64,000 bases of DNA from Limibacter armeniacum (GTDB lineage: Bacteria; Bacteroidota; Bacteroidia; Cytophagales; Flammeovirgaceae): the NCBI RefSeq assembly GCF_036880985.1, contig NZ_JBAJNO010000008.1, positions 1,923,500 to 1,987,499 of the forward strand, in the 5' to 3' direction. A model generated the notes under the pieces. It was not told the origin of the DNA. It worked only from the letters and a program-made list of their open reading frames with translations, and ran no database searches. Of this stretch, positions 26,305-36,048 are shown piece by piece. Both the position numbers and the translations under genes were made by a program. Position 1 is the first letter of the stretch. Every line of letters starts with the position of its first letter.

Positions 26305-29300
26305 ATGAATCACTTTTTATCTAACACGCTAAAGGCACTTGCCTGCTCTGCCGGATTACTTTGGGCTTCCCAAGGTGCGGTAGAGGCGCAGGAGCCTGTA
26401 GCAGCAACCTACGAACAAGGGGTGCAGCGTGGAGTGATTCGCGTGAAGTTCAAGCAACACGTGAATACACTGACACTGCCTAACTCACTGAAAGGTTCAA
26501 CAGTGAATACCAATATGGCAGCATTTGATGCAACTGCTGCTAGATACGGGGCTTCTAATATGCGCCGTGTATTTCCTGTAGATCCTCGATTTGAGCATAA
26601 GCTGGTAAAGCATGGTCTTCACCTGTGGTATGAGATTGCTATTGATGGCAATCAGGATGAGACAGCTGCAGCGATGTCATTCTCTGCGTTAGGTGATGTT
26701 GAAATAGCAGAACCTGTACATGAAAAAATGTTGGTAGATGGCTACCAAGGACAAGAGCCAGTAGTACTATCTGAATCTGATGGTCAGGCTGCAGTAATGT
26801 CAGCTGGTGATTCAGTAGCAATGCCATTTGATGATGAGTACCTGAACCTACAGTGGCACTACCACAACTTTGGTCAGGCACCAAATGGTGAAGCTGGTCA
26901 TGATATCAACCTTTTCAAGGCTTGGGAAATTACAAAAGGTACTTCTAATGTGATTGTGTCTATCCACGATGAAGGGGTAGATGTAGATCATGAGGACCTT
27001 GCGGCCAACATGTGGGTGAATGAGGCTGAAGCTAACGGTGTTGAAGGTGTTGATGATGACGGTAACGGCTATATTGATGACGTTCACGGTTATTCATTCG
27101 CTTATGACCAAGGTAAGATTGTATCTCAGTCTCACGGTACGCACGTTGCAGGTACAGTAGCAGCAGTCAACAACAACAATGTTGGTGTTGCGGGTGTTGC
27201 AGGTGGTTCAGGTAACGGCGATGGTGTTAGGCTAATGTCAACTCAGATGCTGTCAGGACCTTACAATGGTGTAGCGGCATCTTATGTGTATGCAGCTAAC
27301 AACGGAGCTGTTATCTCACAAAACTCTTGGGGTTATATTTCAGCTGGCTACTACGATCAGGTAGTGCTGGATGCGATCGATTACTTTATTGCAGAAGCAG
27401 GTGATTACGCTGGTAGCCCAATGAAGGGTGGTGTCGTAATCTTTGCTGCTGGTAACGATAATACAAGCCAATTGCATTACCCAGGAGCTTATGAGAATGT
27501 AATCTCAGTAGCTTCATTGGGTCCGTCTGGTGCAAGAGCATATTACTCAAACTACGGTAACTGGGTAGATATCGCAGCTCCAGGTGGAGATATGGCAGCA
27601 GCGGCATTTGATGGTGTATTGAGTACATTACCAGATGATTCCTACGGATTCCTGCAAGGTACTTCAATGGCATGTCCGCACGTATCAGGTATCGCAGGTT
27701 TGGTAGTTTCTTCAATGGGTGGTGAAACATTTACATCTGAAGATCTGAAAAAGCAGCTTCTGACTGCCTATACAGATGTTTATGCTAAAAACCCTGATTA
27801 CAAAGGCTATTTAGGCGTTGGTGCTATTGATACAGAGTTGGCTTTGGCTGTTGACCAGGAATTGGCTCCTGCAACTGTCACTGACTTTACATTTGTTGGT
27901 GCAGCTGAGCAGTTCATCCTGACTTCACTGACAGTGCCAACTGATGAGGATGATGTACAGCCTTCTTCATTCAAAGTATACTATTCAACTTCAGCACTTA
28001 CGGCAGAAAATTATACTTCTGCATCTTCTGTGAACCTGTTCGGTAATTTTGAAGCTGACAGCACCACAGAATTGAAGGTTGAAGGACTTGTTCCTAATAC
28101 AGTATATCATTTGGCTGTAGCAGCTGTTGACAGATGGGGACACGAGTCTGCTATCTCTAACTTTATTTCAGGTGCCACTAACGTAGGTCCTGATATTACA
28201 GCTGATACAGTTCGTATCTCTGTTGATGCTACATTGGCAGCTAAAGATTATTCATCTGTATTGAAAGATTTCTCTTTCAGCAACGACGGTGAAGGTATTC
28301 TGGAGTGGAGTGCATCTGTGGCTCACAGTGACACTAGACCAGAAGGTGAAATTACACCATTTGATGCTTCAGGAATCAATTACCCTGAATCAGGTGCCTT
28401 GGCACTTCATGATGCAAAAATTGTTTCAAATACGAAGACTTGGAACGAGCAGGAGTTGACGCCATATACGGTAGGTGATGATTTGCCGAATCATGAGGTA
28501 GAAGAGCTGAGCTATTACCATTATTCAAACCAATCAATGTCTCTTGGTGATGGTTCACCTGAGATCTCAAACTCTTCAGCTACTGCATTCTATTCGCCAA
28601 ATGGTGGTTTCAACCTGACAGATGTAGTAACAAGAATGAGAGTTTCTCCAGACGCTGATCCAGCTATCATTGAGATCAGACAAGGCAATGACTTGGACAT
28701 TAATAACTCTACGCTTTTATATGCTCAGGAAGTAAAAGGTAGAAGTGAGCTTTATCACTTGGACTACGAAGTAAAACTTGATGAGCAGGTATATATCAGT
28801 CAGTACAAGTACTTCTGGATTGTGGTACACGTACCAGCACATGAGACGCACATTACTCCGCTGATCATTAAGGACTCTGACAGAGTTTCATTGGCATATA
28901 ACTACAACTTTATGTCATTTGATATGGGTAAGTCTTGGGTAAGATTGTATGACCTGACTAACCAGTATTTCGGTATCACAACAGCAGTTTGGGAGACAAA
29001 AGCAATCAGTAAGGCTCCAAAATTGGAAAATTACCTGAGCTTACACTACTCTTCAAACAGTGGTAACCTTGCACCAGGCGCTACTTTCGCAGGTAAATTC
29101 TATACATACCCTCGTAAAGTGACGAACGGTACTTACAAGTCATGGCTGACAATCAACTCCAATGACTATGATGAGTCTGTGAAGAGAGTACCAGTTTACT
29201 TGGAAGTAACAGGTAACGAGGCTGATTTCAAGGCAGAAGAAGTATATGACTTTGGTAGCATTATGCTGGGTGAAACCAAGACGATGGAACTGACAGTTGC

Positions 29301-32300
29301 CAACTACGGTAAAGGTAACCTGTACCTGACGGATTCACTTGTGGATAATCCTGACTTTGAGATTCTGTATGCTCCTTCAGTGATTAACTCACTGTCGACG
29401 GAGACACTTATCGTAAAGTATACGCCTACAGTAGCTGGTAACAGCAATGGTGTAATCACATTGGTAGGTGAAGATGGTTCGGAGCACAATATAAACGTAT
29501 TTGCAGTAGGTGCTGAGCCAGCTGAAATTACGTTGACAGCAACTGGACTTGACTATGATATGGTGAATGACAGCACAGCTACAGGATCGATCACAATCGA
29601 GAACACTGGTGCATTCCCATTGAAATATACGTTGCCTAAATTTGCTACTGAGGAAATCTCAGGTTTGGAAATTGAGCATAAGGCAGGTTACACTTACGAG
29701 AAAAGCACTGCGCCATTTGAGTGGGAAGATATCACAACTACTGGCACACCGCTGAAAGAATACTTCAGATCAACAGGTAGCAACCAGTATGAGGTAGACC
29801 TTGGCTTTGCGTTCCCTTACTTCGGTAAAGACCTGACTAAGCTATATATCTCAGACTTTGGTATCATTACAACCCGTACTGAGTCGACGATCAATACGAA
29901 TAACGTTACCTTGAACGGTACTTCTAGCCCGAATGGATTTATCTCTCCATTCTTCAAGCAGATTCAGCTGGTACAAAGTGGAGACATCTATTTCAAGAAG
30001 GAAGCGGGCAGATTGATCGTAACATTCCAAGATGTAGCGACTTCAAGATACGCTCTTGATTATCAGACAATTCAAGTAGTAATAGAAGAAAGTGGTCAAA
30101 TCGAGTTCAGATATCAGAAAATCGATGCTGAGCAGGCTCCATACTACTTTATTGCCTTGAGAGGTGATGGTATGAGATATTCTTACGATGACTTCGGTAT
30201 CTCATATGCAGTAAGTGGTGAAAATAAAGAACCAGCTGTAGAGGAAGATGAAACTACTTTGGTAATCAATACTTACGGAAAAGACCTGATTACAAGTAGC
30301 TCGGTAACCAATCCACAAGGTACGATTAAAGTAGGGGAGTCTGTTACGGTCGACTTTGAGGTAGCAGCATCAGATCTGAGTAACGGAGCACATTACCAAA
30401 ATGTATACGTTTACAGCAATGACCCTGCATCTCCTGTGAAATCTTTTACAGTGAACATGAATGTGACTGGTGGTGAGGCAGCAGTTGTAACGGATGTAAC
30501 ATCCATCGATATGGGTGATGTATTCGATTTGGCTGAGGTAAGTGAGCAAGTTTCACTGACTAACAATGGTTTTGCAGCTGAGGATATCAGTGAGGTTAGC
30601 TTGGTAAATGACCTGTTCAATGTTTCAGGAGCTGGTGTTCCATTCACATTGGGCGCAAAAAGAACAGAAACATTTGAGGTAACTCCAGTACAGACAAGTC
30701 TTGCTGAACTGTTTGATACATTGAGAATTGTAACTGCTTCAGATGATACACTTTCGGTAGCATTGCATGCCAATGTAATTGCTTCTCCTGGTATTGCGGT
30801 TACTGCACCAGATACACTTGTTGCCAACCTGATGACGGGTGCTGAAGCGATGCAAACAGTTTCAATCGAGAATACAGGTGCTTCGACATTGAAGGTAAGA
30901 GCGGAAGGCAATGCACTTGCTTATATGGAAGCAGCTGGTTTGACGCCTGTTGAACATGAGTATGTATGGAAATCGAACAAGGCTAATGTAGATGCAGGTG
31001 AGGTTGTAGACCCTACTGCTCCAGTATGGGACTGGATGGACTTGAAAGCTTATGGCGATCAGCTTGACTTGTCAGAAATGAACCAAATTTCAAACACTTA
31101 TGCGGAATTGGTATTGCCATTTGAGTTTGATTTCTATGGAGAGAAATACAGTACATTATACATTAACCGAAATGGTATGATGTCAGTACTGCCGAATCAG
31201 ATTCAAGGGTTCCTAGGGGCACCTCCGCGTAACTTCCCAGCTGATGATGCAGCAAATGGTATTATTGCTCCTTATTGGGTGAACAATGGTTTGGCAAGTA
31301 ATAATTCTAAGTATGGGGTTTATTACCATATGACAGAAGATAAGGTAATTATTCAGTGGGAAAACCTTCTGACAAGTAGAGTGGGTAACCCATCTAACTT
31401 CCAAGCCGTGATCTACAAGGATGGTAAGATCAAGTTGATGTCTAAGATCTGGGTAGCCTCAAGACTGAATGGTGGTTTGACAGGTATTGAAAGTGCTGAT
31501 GGAACTAAGGGACATAAAGTAGCATATGCTGAATATTTCTATACTGGTAAAACAGCGGTTGAATTCACGCCAGTGAAATACTATGAAATCCCTGCTGGAG
31601 AAACAGCTGAGTTCAATGTAGTGATGAACACATTGGGAAGACCAATGGGAACCTATACAGATGAACTGACAATCGTAAGCAACGCACCAGGTAGCGAGGA
31701 AATCGCTATTCCTGTGAAGATGACCGTAAATGGTACTGAAGCGCTTACAGCAATGGATGGAAGTATTGACTTCGGAACACTGGTAGCTTATGAAAAAGAC
31801 GCAGTGGTGAAAAGCTATGAGCAGGAGTTTATGATTGAAAATACTGGAAACAGCATTATTGATCTGGAAACATTTGCAGTAGCATCAGGCAATGCGGAAG
31901 TAGCATTGGAATTCGAAGTGTCTTACAATATGCAACCGCCGAGAACAACTAATGCTATAATGTATTACGAGTGGCAAGGACCTGACGGTACTTTAAGAAA
32001 AGACCTGACTGATTTCGGAGGTGACCCATTCGACCTGACAATGGAAGGTGGATTTATCACACCAGGTGAGCGTCGTAAGATGAAGGTGACAGTTACGCCT
32101 ACACCAGGTACCAAAGTTGCTGCTAACGAGACAATCAACCTGATTGCCAATGGAGAAGTGGTAGGAGCAATTCCATTGACTTGGACAGCTCAGTTGCCTC
32201 CAGTACTGGAAGTAGGAAACGACGAAATTAGCGTAACAGCGAATACTACTAATGCGGTTCTGAATGAGATCTTCAATATCAGTAATGCAAAAGGTGAGGA

Positions 32301-34002
32301 CCTGCTGACTTACGATATGAATGTGAAGTATTTCCGTTCGGAAGTAGCAGCTCCATCAGCAAACGATGTATTGGCTGCAAGCTTGGGTAATACACCGGAA
32401 GACCTTGGTATGATGGCTGCGTCATCTGCTGACATGGGTACGTATGCAACAGATACAACAACATTGGCAGGCTTCCACCGTGTGATGTCTCATGACACAG
32501 ATACAGTTCCTGCTACTTATGTAGGTCTTGCTGGAGACGTGTTCACGACAGCTACAGCATTTGAGGTTCCTGAAAATGGCTTCAACCTGACGCACGTGAG
32601 AACATGGATGAGACCTGCAGGTGCGAGCAACTCAGATGTAATGGTACAGGTGAGAGTAGGTTACGACCTTGCTTCTTCACAATTGCTGACTGAAGAGGTA
32701 TTCTCTACAGAGACGGCTATCGGAGATACATTTGGTGAGTACTTGACTTTCGAACTGTCAACACCGCAGGAATTCCTTCCAAACGAGCAGTTCTTTGTGG
32801 TATGTACTTATGGTCTAGGTGTATTGTATCCTCAGGGTATGACAGAACAGCCATCAGTTGAAACAGGTAAATACTTCTATGCAATTGGTGGTGAATGGTA
32901 TGACCTTAACCTAACAGCTGGATTCGAAGGATACGGTTGGATGGTGCAGGCTGCTGAAGAGTCTGAAACGACAGTGAACAGCTGGTTGACACTTTCAGCA
33001 ACATCAGGAGAGCTTGATGCAGCAGCTGAGCAGCCAATCACAGCGACATTCAATGCCGCTTATGCATCTCTGAAAGATCAGTATGCAGAAGTAACTGTTA
33101 CATCAAACGATCCGTCGATTGACTTTAAGACAGTGAAACTTCACTTGCATATGAACCAGGCGCCAATGTTTACAGAAAAACCAATGATGGAAGTAACTGT
33201 AGAGGAGAATGAGACTGTTGCACTTCCAATTGCAGCATTGGATGAAGAAGGAAATGCCTTCACATTCGCTGTAACTAGTGAGCTTTCAGGTGCAGCGATT
33301 ACAACATCTGGAGACAGCTCGTTTGTAACATTCACAACGGATTACGAAATGGCTGGTGAGTATGCAATGTCTGTAACTGCTACAGATGAGCATGGTGCGG
33401 CTACAGATTACCAGTTTACGGTATATGTGGCAGATGTGAACAGAGCGCCAATTTCGGGTCTGGTGGATACACAAGAAGTTGGACTTGACCAAGAGTCATT
33501 TACTTTTGATTTCTCTGACCTGTTTGTAGATGAGGATGGAGACCAACTTAAGTATTCAATTGAAATCTCTAATGACTCAATTGCTACTGATATTGTAGTG
33601 TATGGTCGTAAGATGAGCCTGACATTGCTGGATCTGGGTACAGTAACTGTAACCATTACAGCAACAGATGGTATGGAGTCAGTATCGGCAACATTTGATG
33701 TAGTGGTAGTTGAGCCACTAGGTATCGATGATCAGCTGGCTGCAAAATTGAACTTGGGTAACTACCCTAACCCTGTAGCAAGTACTACTACATTCGGTTA
33801 CGATCTGCCATTCAATGCAGAAGTATCGATTGAAGTGTATACTTTCCAAGGTGTGAAACTGGCAACACTGAACCAAGGAAATCAGTCTGCTGGTGAGCAT
33901 CAAGTAGAGTTCAATGCTTCTTCACTGACAACAGGCATGTACATCTACATCCTGAAGGCAGATGGAAAAGTGGTTGCAACAGGAAAAATGCTGAAAAATT
34001 AA
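26305..34002 (+). CDS. Giant secreted S8 subtilase with T9SS sorting domain, copy 2
   Basis: 2,565 aa, collinear with the 14763 protein from signal peptide to sorting domain. The catalytic set is intact at the same positions (D222, H277, N384, S454). FN3-like, choice-of-anchor-D-like, two nidogen-like (FPYFGKDLTKLYI, FDFYGEKYSTLYIN) and two cadherin-like domains follow, then NYPNPV and the type A sorting tail. The two proteins differ by scattered substitutions and small indels, while the DNA has many synonymous differences, so the duplication is not recent. The last ~500 bp are more alike at DNA level. The leader CAATTATTTAAACTTTAAT and the 3' elements are shared. It should be exported by T9SS; substrate unknown. 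Confidence 0.92.
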   Translation: MNHFLSNTLKALACSAGLLWASQGAVEAQEPVAATYEQGVQRGVIRVKFKQHVNTLTLPNSLKGSTVNTNMAAFDATAARYGASNMRRVFPVDPRFEHKLVKHGLHLWYEIAIDGNQDETAAAMSFSALGDVEIAEPVHEKMLVDGYQGQEPVVLSESDGQAAVMSAGDSVAMPFDDEYLNLQWHYHNFGQAPNGEAGHDINLFKAWEITKGTSNVIVSIHDEGVDVDHEDLAANMWVNEAEANGVEGVDDDGNGYIDDVHGYSFAYDQGKIVSQSHGTHVAGTVAAVNNNNVGVAGVAGGSGNGDGVRLMSTQMLSGPYNGVAASYVYAANNGAVISQNSWGYISAGYYDQVVLDAIDYFIAEAGDYAGSPMKGGVVIFAAGNDNTSQLHYPGAYENVISVASLGPSGARAYYSNYGNWVDIAAPGGDMAAAAFDGVLSTLPDDSYGFLQGTSMACPHVSGIAGLVVSSMGGETFTSEDLKKQLLTAYTDVYAKNPDYKGYLGVGAIDTELALAVDQELAPATVTDFTFVGAAEQFILTSLTVPTDEDDVQPSSFKVYYSTSALTAENYTSASSVNLFGNFEADSTTELKVEGLVPNTVYHLAVAAVDRWGHESAISNFISGATNVGPDITADTVRISVDATLAAKDYSSVLKDFSFSNDGEGILEWSASVAHSDTRPEGEITPFDASGINYPESGALALHDAKIVSNTKTWNEQELTPYTVGDDLPNHEVEELSYYHYSNQSMSLGDGSPEISNSSATAFYSPNGGFNLTDVVTRMRVSPDADPAIIEIRQGNDLDINNSTLLYAQEVKGRSELYHLDYEVKLDEQVYISQYKYFWIVVHVPAHETHITPLIIKDSDRVSLAYNYNFMSFDMGKSWVRLYDLTNQYFGITTAVWETKAISKAPKLENYLSLHYSSNSGNLAPGATFAGKFYTYPRKVTNGTYKSWLTINSNDYDESVKRVPVYLEVTGNEADFKAEEVYDFGSIMLGETKTMELTVANYGKGNLYLTDSLVDNPDFEILYAPSVINSLSTETLIVKYTPTVAGNSNGVITLVGEDGSEHNINVFAVGAEPAEITLTATGLDYDMVNDSTATGSITIENTGAFPLKYTLPKFATEEISGLEIEHKAGYTYEKSTAPFEWEDITTTGTPLKEYFRSTGSNQYEVDLGFAFPYFGKDLTKLYISDFGIITTRTESTINTNNVTLNGTSSPNGFISPFFKQIQLVQSGDIYFKKEAGRLIVTFQDVATSRYALDYQTIQVVIEESGQIEFRYQKIDAEQAPYYFIALRGDGMRYSYDDFGISYAVSGENKEPAVEEDETTLVINTYGKDLITSSSVTNPQGTIKVGESVTVDFEVAASDLSNGAHYQNVYVYSNDPASPVKSFTVNMNVTGGEAAVVTDVTSIDMGDVFDLAEVSEQVSLTNNGFAAEDISEVSLVNDLFNVSGAGVPFTLGAKRTETFEVTPVQTSLAELFDTLRIVTASDDTLSVALHANVIASPGIAVTAPDTLVANLMTGAEAMQTVSIENTGASTLKVRAEGNALAYMEAAGLTPVEHEYVWKSNKANVDAGEVVDPTAPVWDWMDLKAYGDQLDLSEMNQISNTYAELVLPFEFDFYGEKYSTLYINRNGMMSVLPNQIQGFLGAPPRNFPADDAANGIIAPYWVNNGLASNNSKYGVYYHMTEDKVIIQWENLLTSRVGNPSNFQAVIYKDGKIKLMSKIWVASRLNGGLTGIESADGTKGHKVAYAEYFYTGKTAVEFTPVKYYEIPAGETAEFNVVMNTLGRPMGTYTDELTIVSNAPGSEEIAIPVKMTVNGTEALTAMDGSIDFGTLVAYEKDAVVKSYEQEFMIENTGNSIIDLETFAVASGNAEVALEFEVSYNMQPPRTTNAIMYYEWQGPDGTLRKDLTDFGGDPFDLTMEGGFITPGERRKMKVTVTPTPGTKVAANETINLIANGEVVGAIPLTWTAQLPPVLEVGNDEISVTANTTNAVLNEIFNISNAKGEDLLTYDMNVKYFRSEVAAPSANDVLAASLGNTPEDLGMMAASSADMGTYATDTTTLAGFHRVMSHDTDTVPATYVGLAGDVFTTATAFEVPENGFNLTHVRTWMRPAGASNSDVMVQVRVGYDLASSQLLTEEVFSTETAIGDTFGEYLTFELSTPQEFLPNEQFFVVCTYGLGVLYPQGMTEQPSVETGKYFYAIGGEWYDLNLTAGFEGYGWMVQAAEESETTVNSWLTLSATSGELDAAAEQPITATFNAAYASLKDQYAEVTVTSNDPSIDFKTVKLHLHMNQAPMFTEKPMMEVTVEENETVALPIAALDEEGNAFTFAVTSELSGAAITTSGDSSFVTFTTDYEMAGEYAMSVTATDEHGAATDYQFTVYVADVNRAPISGLVDTQEVGLDQESFTFDFSDLFVDEDGDQLKYSIEISNDSIATDIVVYGRKMSLTLLDLGTVTVTITATDGMESVSATFDVVVVEPLGIDDQLAAKLNLGNYPNPVASTTTFGYDLPFNAEVSIEVYTFQGVKLATLNQGNQSAGEHQVEFNASSLTTGMYIYILKADGKVVATGKMLKN

Positions 34003-34023
34003 GTTAAAAGTGCAAATATTCTT

Positions 34024-34050
34024 GAGTGCCATTCTTATGGAATGGCATTC
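34024..34050 (+). terminator. Hairpin just after subtilase 2
   Basis: GAGTGCCATTC / GAATGGCATTC around a five-base loop, counterpart of 22455-22482. Confidence 0.7.
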
Positions 34051-34329
34051 ATTTCCAAATAACAATTTAGCTAAGAAGACAGGATTTTGTAGGGTGAAAT
34101 CCCTCATGCCAAGAAATTGATTATTAGGAGTATTCAATGATTATGTAGTTCGGGGAGTTGCTGAAGCTCTAAAGTCTCTAAAGGCGTAAAACTAACGGAC
34201 ACTAGCTTTGATAAACCACTTACTGGACAAAAGTCTGGTAGGGGAGGCTTTATTTTGAAGGCAGCAAACGGATTACATGGGTGTGAAGGCATTGCAATTC
34301 TATCAGATCTATTATTTCAGACAGTTTAG

Positions 34330-34366
34330 AACCGCCAAGGGAGGGTACTCCTAAGGCGGTTTTTGT
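34330..34366 (+). terminator. CCGCC/GGCGG-type terminator of module 3
   Basis: AACCGCCAAGGGAG / CTCCTAAGGCGGTT followed by a T-rich tail. ACTAACGGACACTA lies upstream at 34191. Confidence 0.9.
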
Positions 34367-34525
34367 TTTTAATATATAAAATCACTGAAAATTGGTATTA
34401 ATGTAAAATAATAGTTTGGCATATTTGATAATATCAAAATATAATACTAATTGAATTGTTGAGGTTGTTATAAAGTTTTGAGTTGAATTGAATTGGAGTG
34501 AATATTTGAATTGTATGGTAGGATT

Positions 34526-34563
34526 AAAGCCATCGAAGAAGCTGATTCTGAGGTGGCTTTTTT
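34526..34563 (+). terminator. Terminator-like hairpin in the gap before the cytochrome gene
   Basis: AAAGCCATC / GGTGGCTTT followed by TTTTTT. No gene is seen between 34367 and this hairpin, so it may end readthrough or a small RNA. The rest of 34367-34677 is AT-rich spacer. Confidence 0.5.
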
Positions 34564-34677
34564 CTTTCATATGTTATATGAAACTGTTTAGTTAGTCAAA
34601 ATTTCAAATGTTTATTTCAATATATGATAAAATGTATATATGTTTGTGTGTGTATTTTATTATTCAATTAGATAAAC

Positions 34678-35736
34678 ATGGATAACTTCAATTTGAAATC
34701 TTTGGTAACCTTGACAAGGTTAGTTGTAGTGTTGGCAACACTACTTCTGATAATAGCCTCAGGTTTTTCGTATTTATTGTTGCGGGAAGGGAAGGATCAA
34801 CCTTTGTTTTCGATACAGTTTACTTCAACAGGTAGTCAGGAGGTATTGCCTGCCACTGTTCCTGTCGATTATTATCAGGAGAAAAATCCTGAAGAATTGT
34901 CTTCCGGAATGGAAAACGAATATATCAAGTATGGATTTGACTTAATTTCAAATACTTCCCACTACATTGGACCACAAGTGGAAAACCCTACCATGAGGTT
35001 TGCCGGAAATAACCTTGCATGCAAGAATTGCCACTTGGGTGCAGGCCAAAAAATGTATGCAGCTCCATATGTTGGGATTACGGGAAGGTTTCCTCAATAT
35101 AGGGGACGTGAAAATACCATTGGTACTTTGGAGGAACGCATCAATGGGTGTATGGAGCGAAGTATGAATGGTAAAAAGCTGCCATTGGATGGGAAAGAAA
35201 TGAAAGCCATGATCGCATATATGACTTGGCTAAGTAAAGAAGTGCCGGTAGGAGAGGTGTTGAAAGGAAAGGGTTTTGTTAATATTGAAATTCCTGACCG
35301 AAAGGTAGATCTGGAGAATGGTAAAATGCTTTATGCCCAAAAATGTGCTGTTTGTCATGGAAAAAATGGACAAGGTCAAGCCCTTGAGGGTGGAGGGTAT
35401 ACTTATCCGCCTCTTTGGGGAAAAGACAGCTACAATCATGGGGCAGGGATGCATCGGGTACTGACAGCCGCAAGGTTTATCAAAGGAAATATGCCTTTAG
35501 GGGCTACTTATGAAAACCCAATCCTGACAGATGAAGAAGCTTATGATGTAGCTGCATTTATCAACTCACATTCTCGACCTTTAAAGGAAGGTACTGAAAA
35601 AGATTTTCCTGATATTTCAAGAAAGCCGGTTGATTCACCTTATCCACCTTTTGCGGATAGTTTTCCTGCTGAACAACATAAGTATGGACCTTTTAAACCT
35701 CTGATAGAATTCAAGAAAACCTTAAAACACCTTTAA
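34678..35736 (+). CDS. Dihaem c-type cytochrome, TsdA-like (thiosulfate dehydrogenase family)
   Basis: 352 aa. One N-terminal TM helix (~15-35) anchors it with the bulk in the periplasm. There are two haem sites: CKNCH at 115-119 and CAVCH at 223-227. The first domain has GITGRFPQYRGRE and INGCMERSMNG (Cys158). In characterised TsdA enzymes, which join two thiosulfates to tetrathionate, a Cys at a comparable place is the axial ligand of the active haem. The second domain resembles an ordinary cytochrome c electron relay. The reaction could be thiosulfate oxidation or tetrathionate reduction, or a related role in this marine-type organism. A broken small membrane gene follows 51 bp downstream. 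Confidence 0.8.
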   Translation: MDNFNLKSLVTLTRLVVVLATLLLIIASGFSYLLLREGKDQPLFSIQFTSTGSQEVLPATVPVDYYQEKNPEELSSGMENEYIKYGFDLISNTSHYIGPQVENPTMRFAGNNLACKNCHLGAGQKMYAAPYVGITGRFPQYRGRENTIGTLEERINGCMERSMNGKKLPLDGKEMKAMIAYMTWLSKEVPVGEVLKGKGFVNIEIPDRKVDLENGKMLYAQKCAVCHGKNGQGQALEGGGYTYPPLWGKDSYNHGAGMHRVLTAARFIKGNMPLGATYENPILTDEEAYDVAAFINSHSRPLKEGTEKDFPDISRKPVDSPYPPFADSFPAEQHKYGPFKPLIEFKKTLKHL

Positions 35737-35786
35737 GCTGAGGTAATCAAAGCTGTAAAACAGGGAGAGTTAGATCAAATGTAATT

Positions 35787-36001
35787 ATGGGTATACTGAA
35801 TAATTGGAAATGGATTTTGTTATTGTGCTTTACCATAGGTTTGGCTCCTTTTGTTCCTGAACCCCATAAATCAGATGGGTAGCAGGTGGAGCCAACGGCA
35901 TGTCATTGATCGATTGGGGAGACCTTCTGTTACATGGATTTCCATGGGTTTTGTTGCTACGTTGGTTACTGATCAAAGCGATCGGTACTTTTGCTAGGTA
36001 A
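35787..36001 (+). pseudogene. Small membrane protein (RND-transporter-associated type), frameshifted
   Basis: ATG at 35787 gives NNWKWILLLCFTIGLAPF, then PEPHKSDG and a stop at 35880. Another frame, starting near 35869, gives IRWVAGGANGM, SLIDWGDLLLHGFPWVLLLR and WLLIKAIGTFAR with its stop at 35999-36001. Joined, they match the ~70-75-residue two-TM proteins of Bacteroidota often annotated as RND-transporter components (PEPH...WVAGGANGM...DWxDLLLHG). The break lies at about 35866-35872, where a few bases, net one, are missing. It is a recent mutation or an assembly error, since both halves are otherwise well kept. The exact function of the family is not known to me. Confidence 0.7.
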
Positions 36002-36048
36002 GGAATGAGCTGCAACCTTTATTGGAAAGGTTGCAGCAATTGTAAGGG

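Noticed and set aside
30411-30911. 166-codon frame antisense to the second subtilase
   Set aside because: Low-complexity Ser/Thr/Val product typical of the reverse of a Thr/Val-rich coding sequence.
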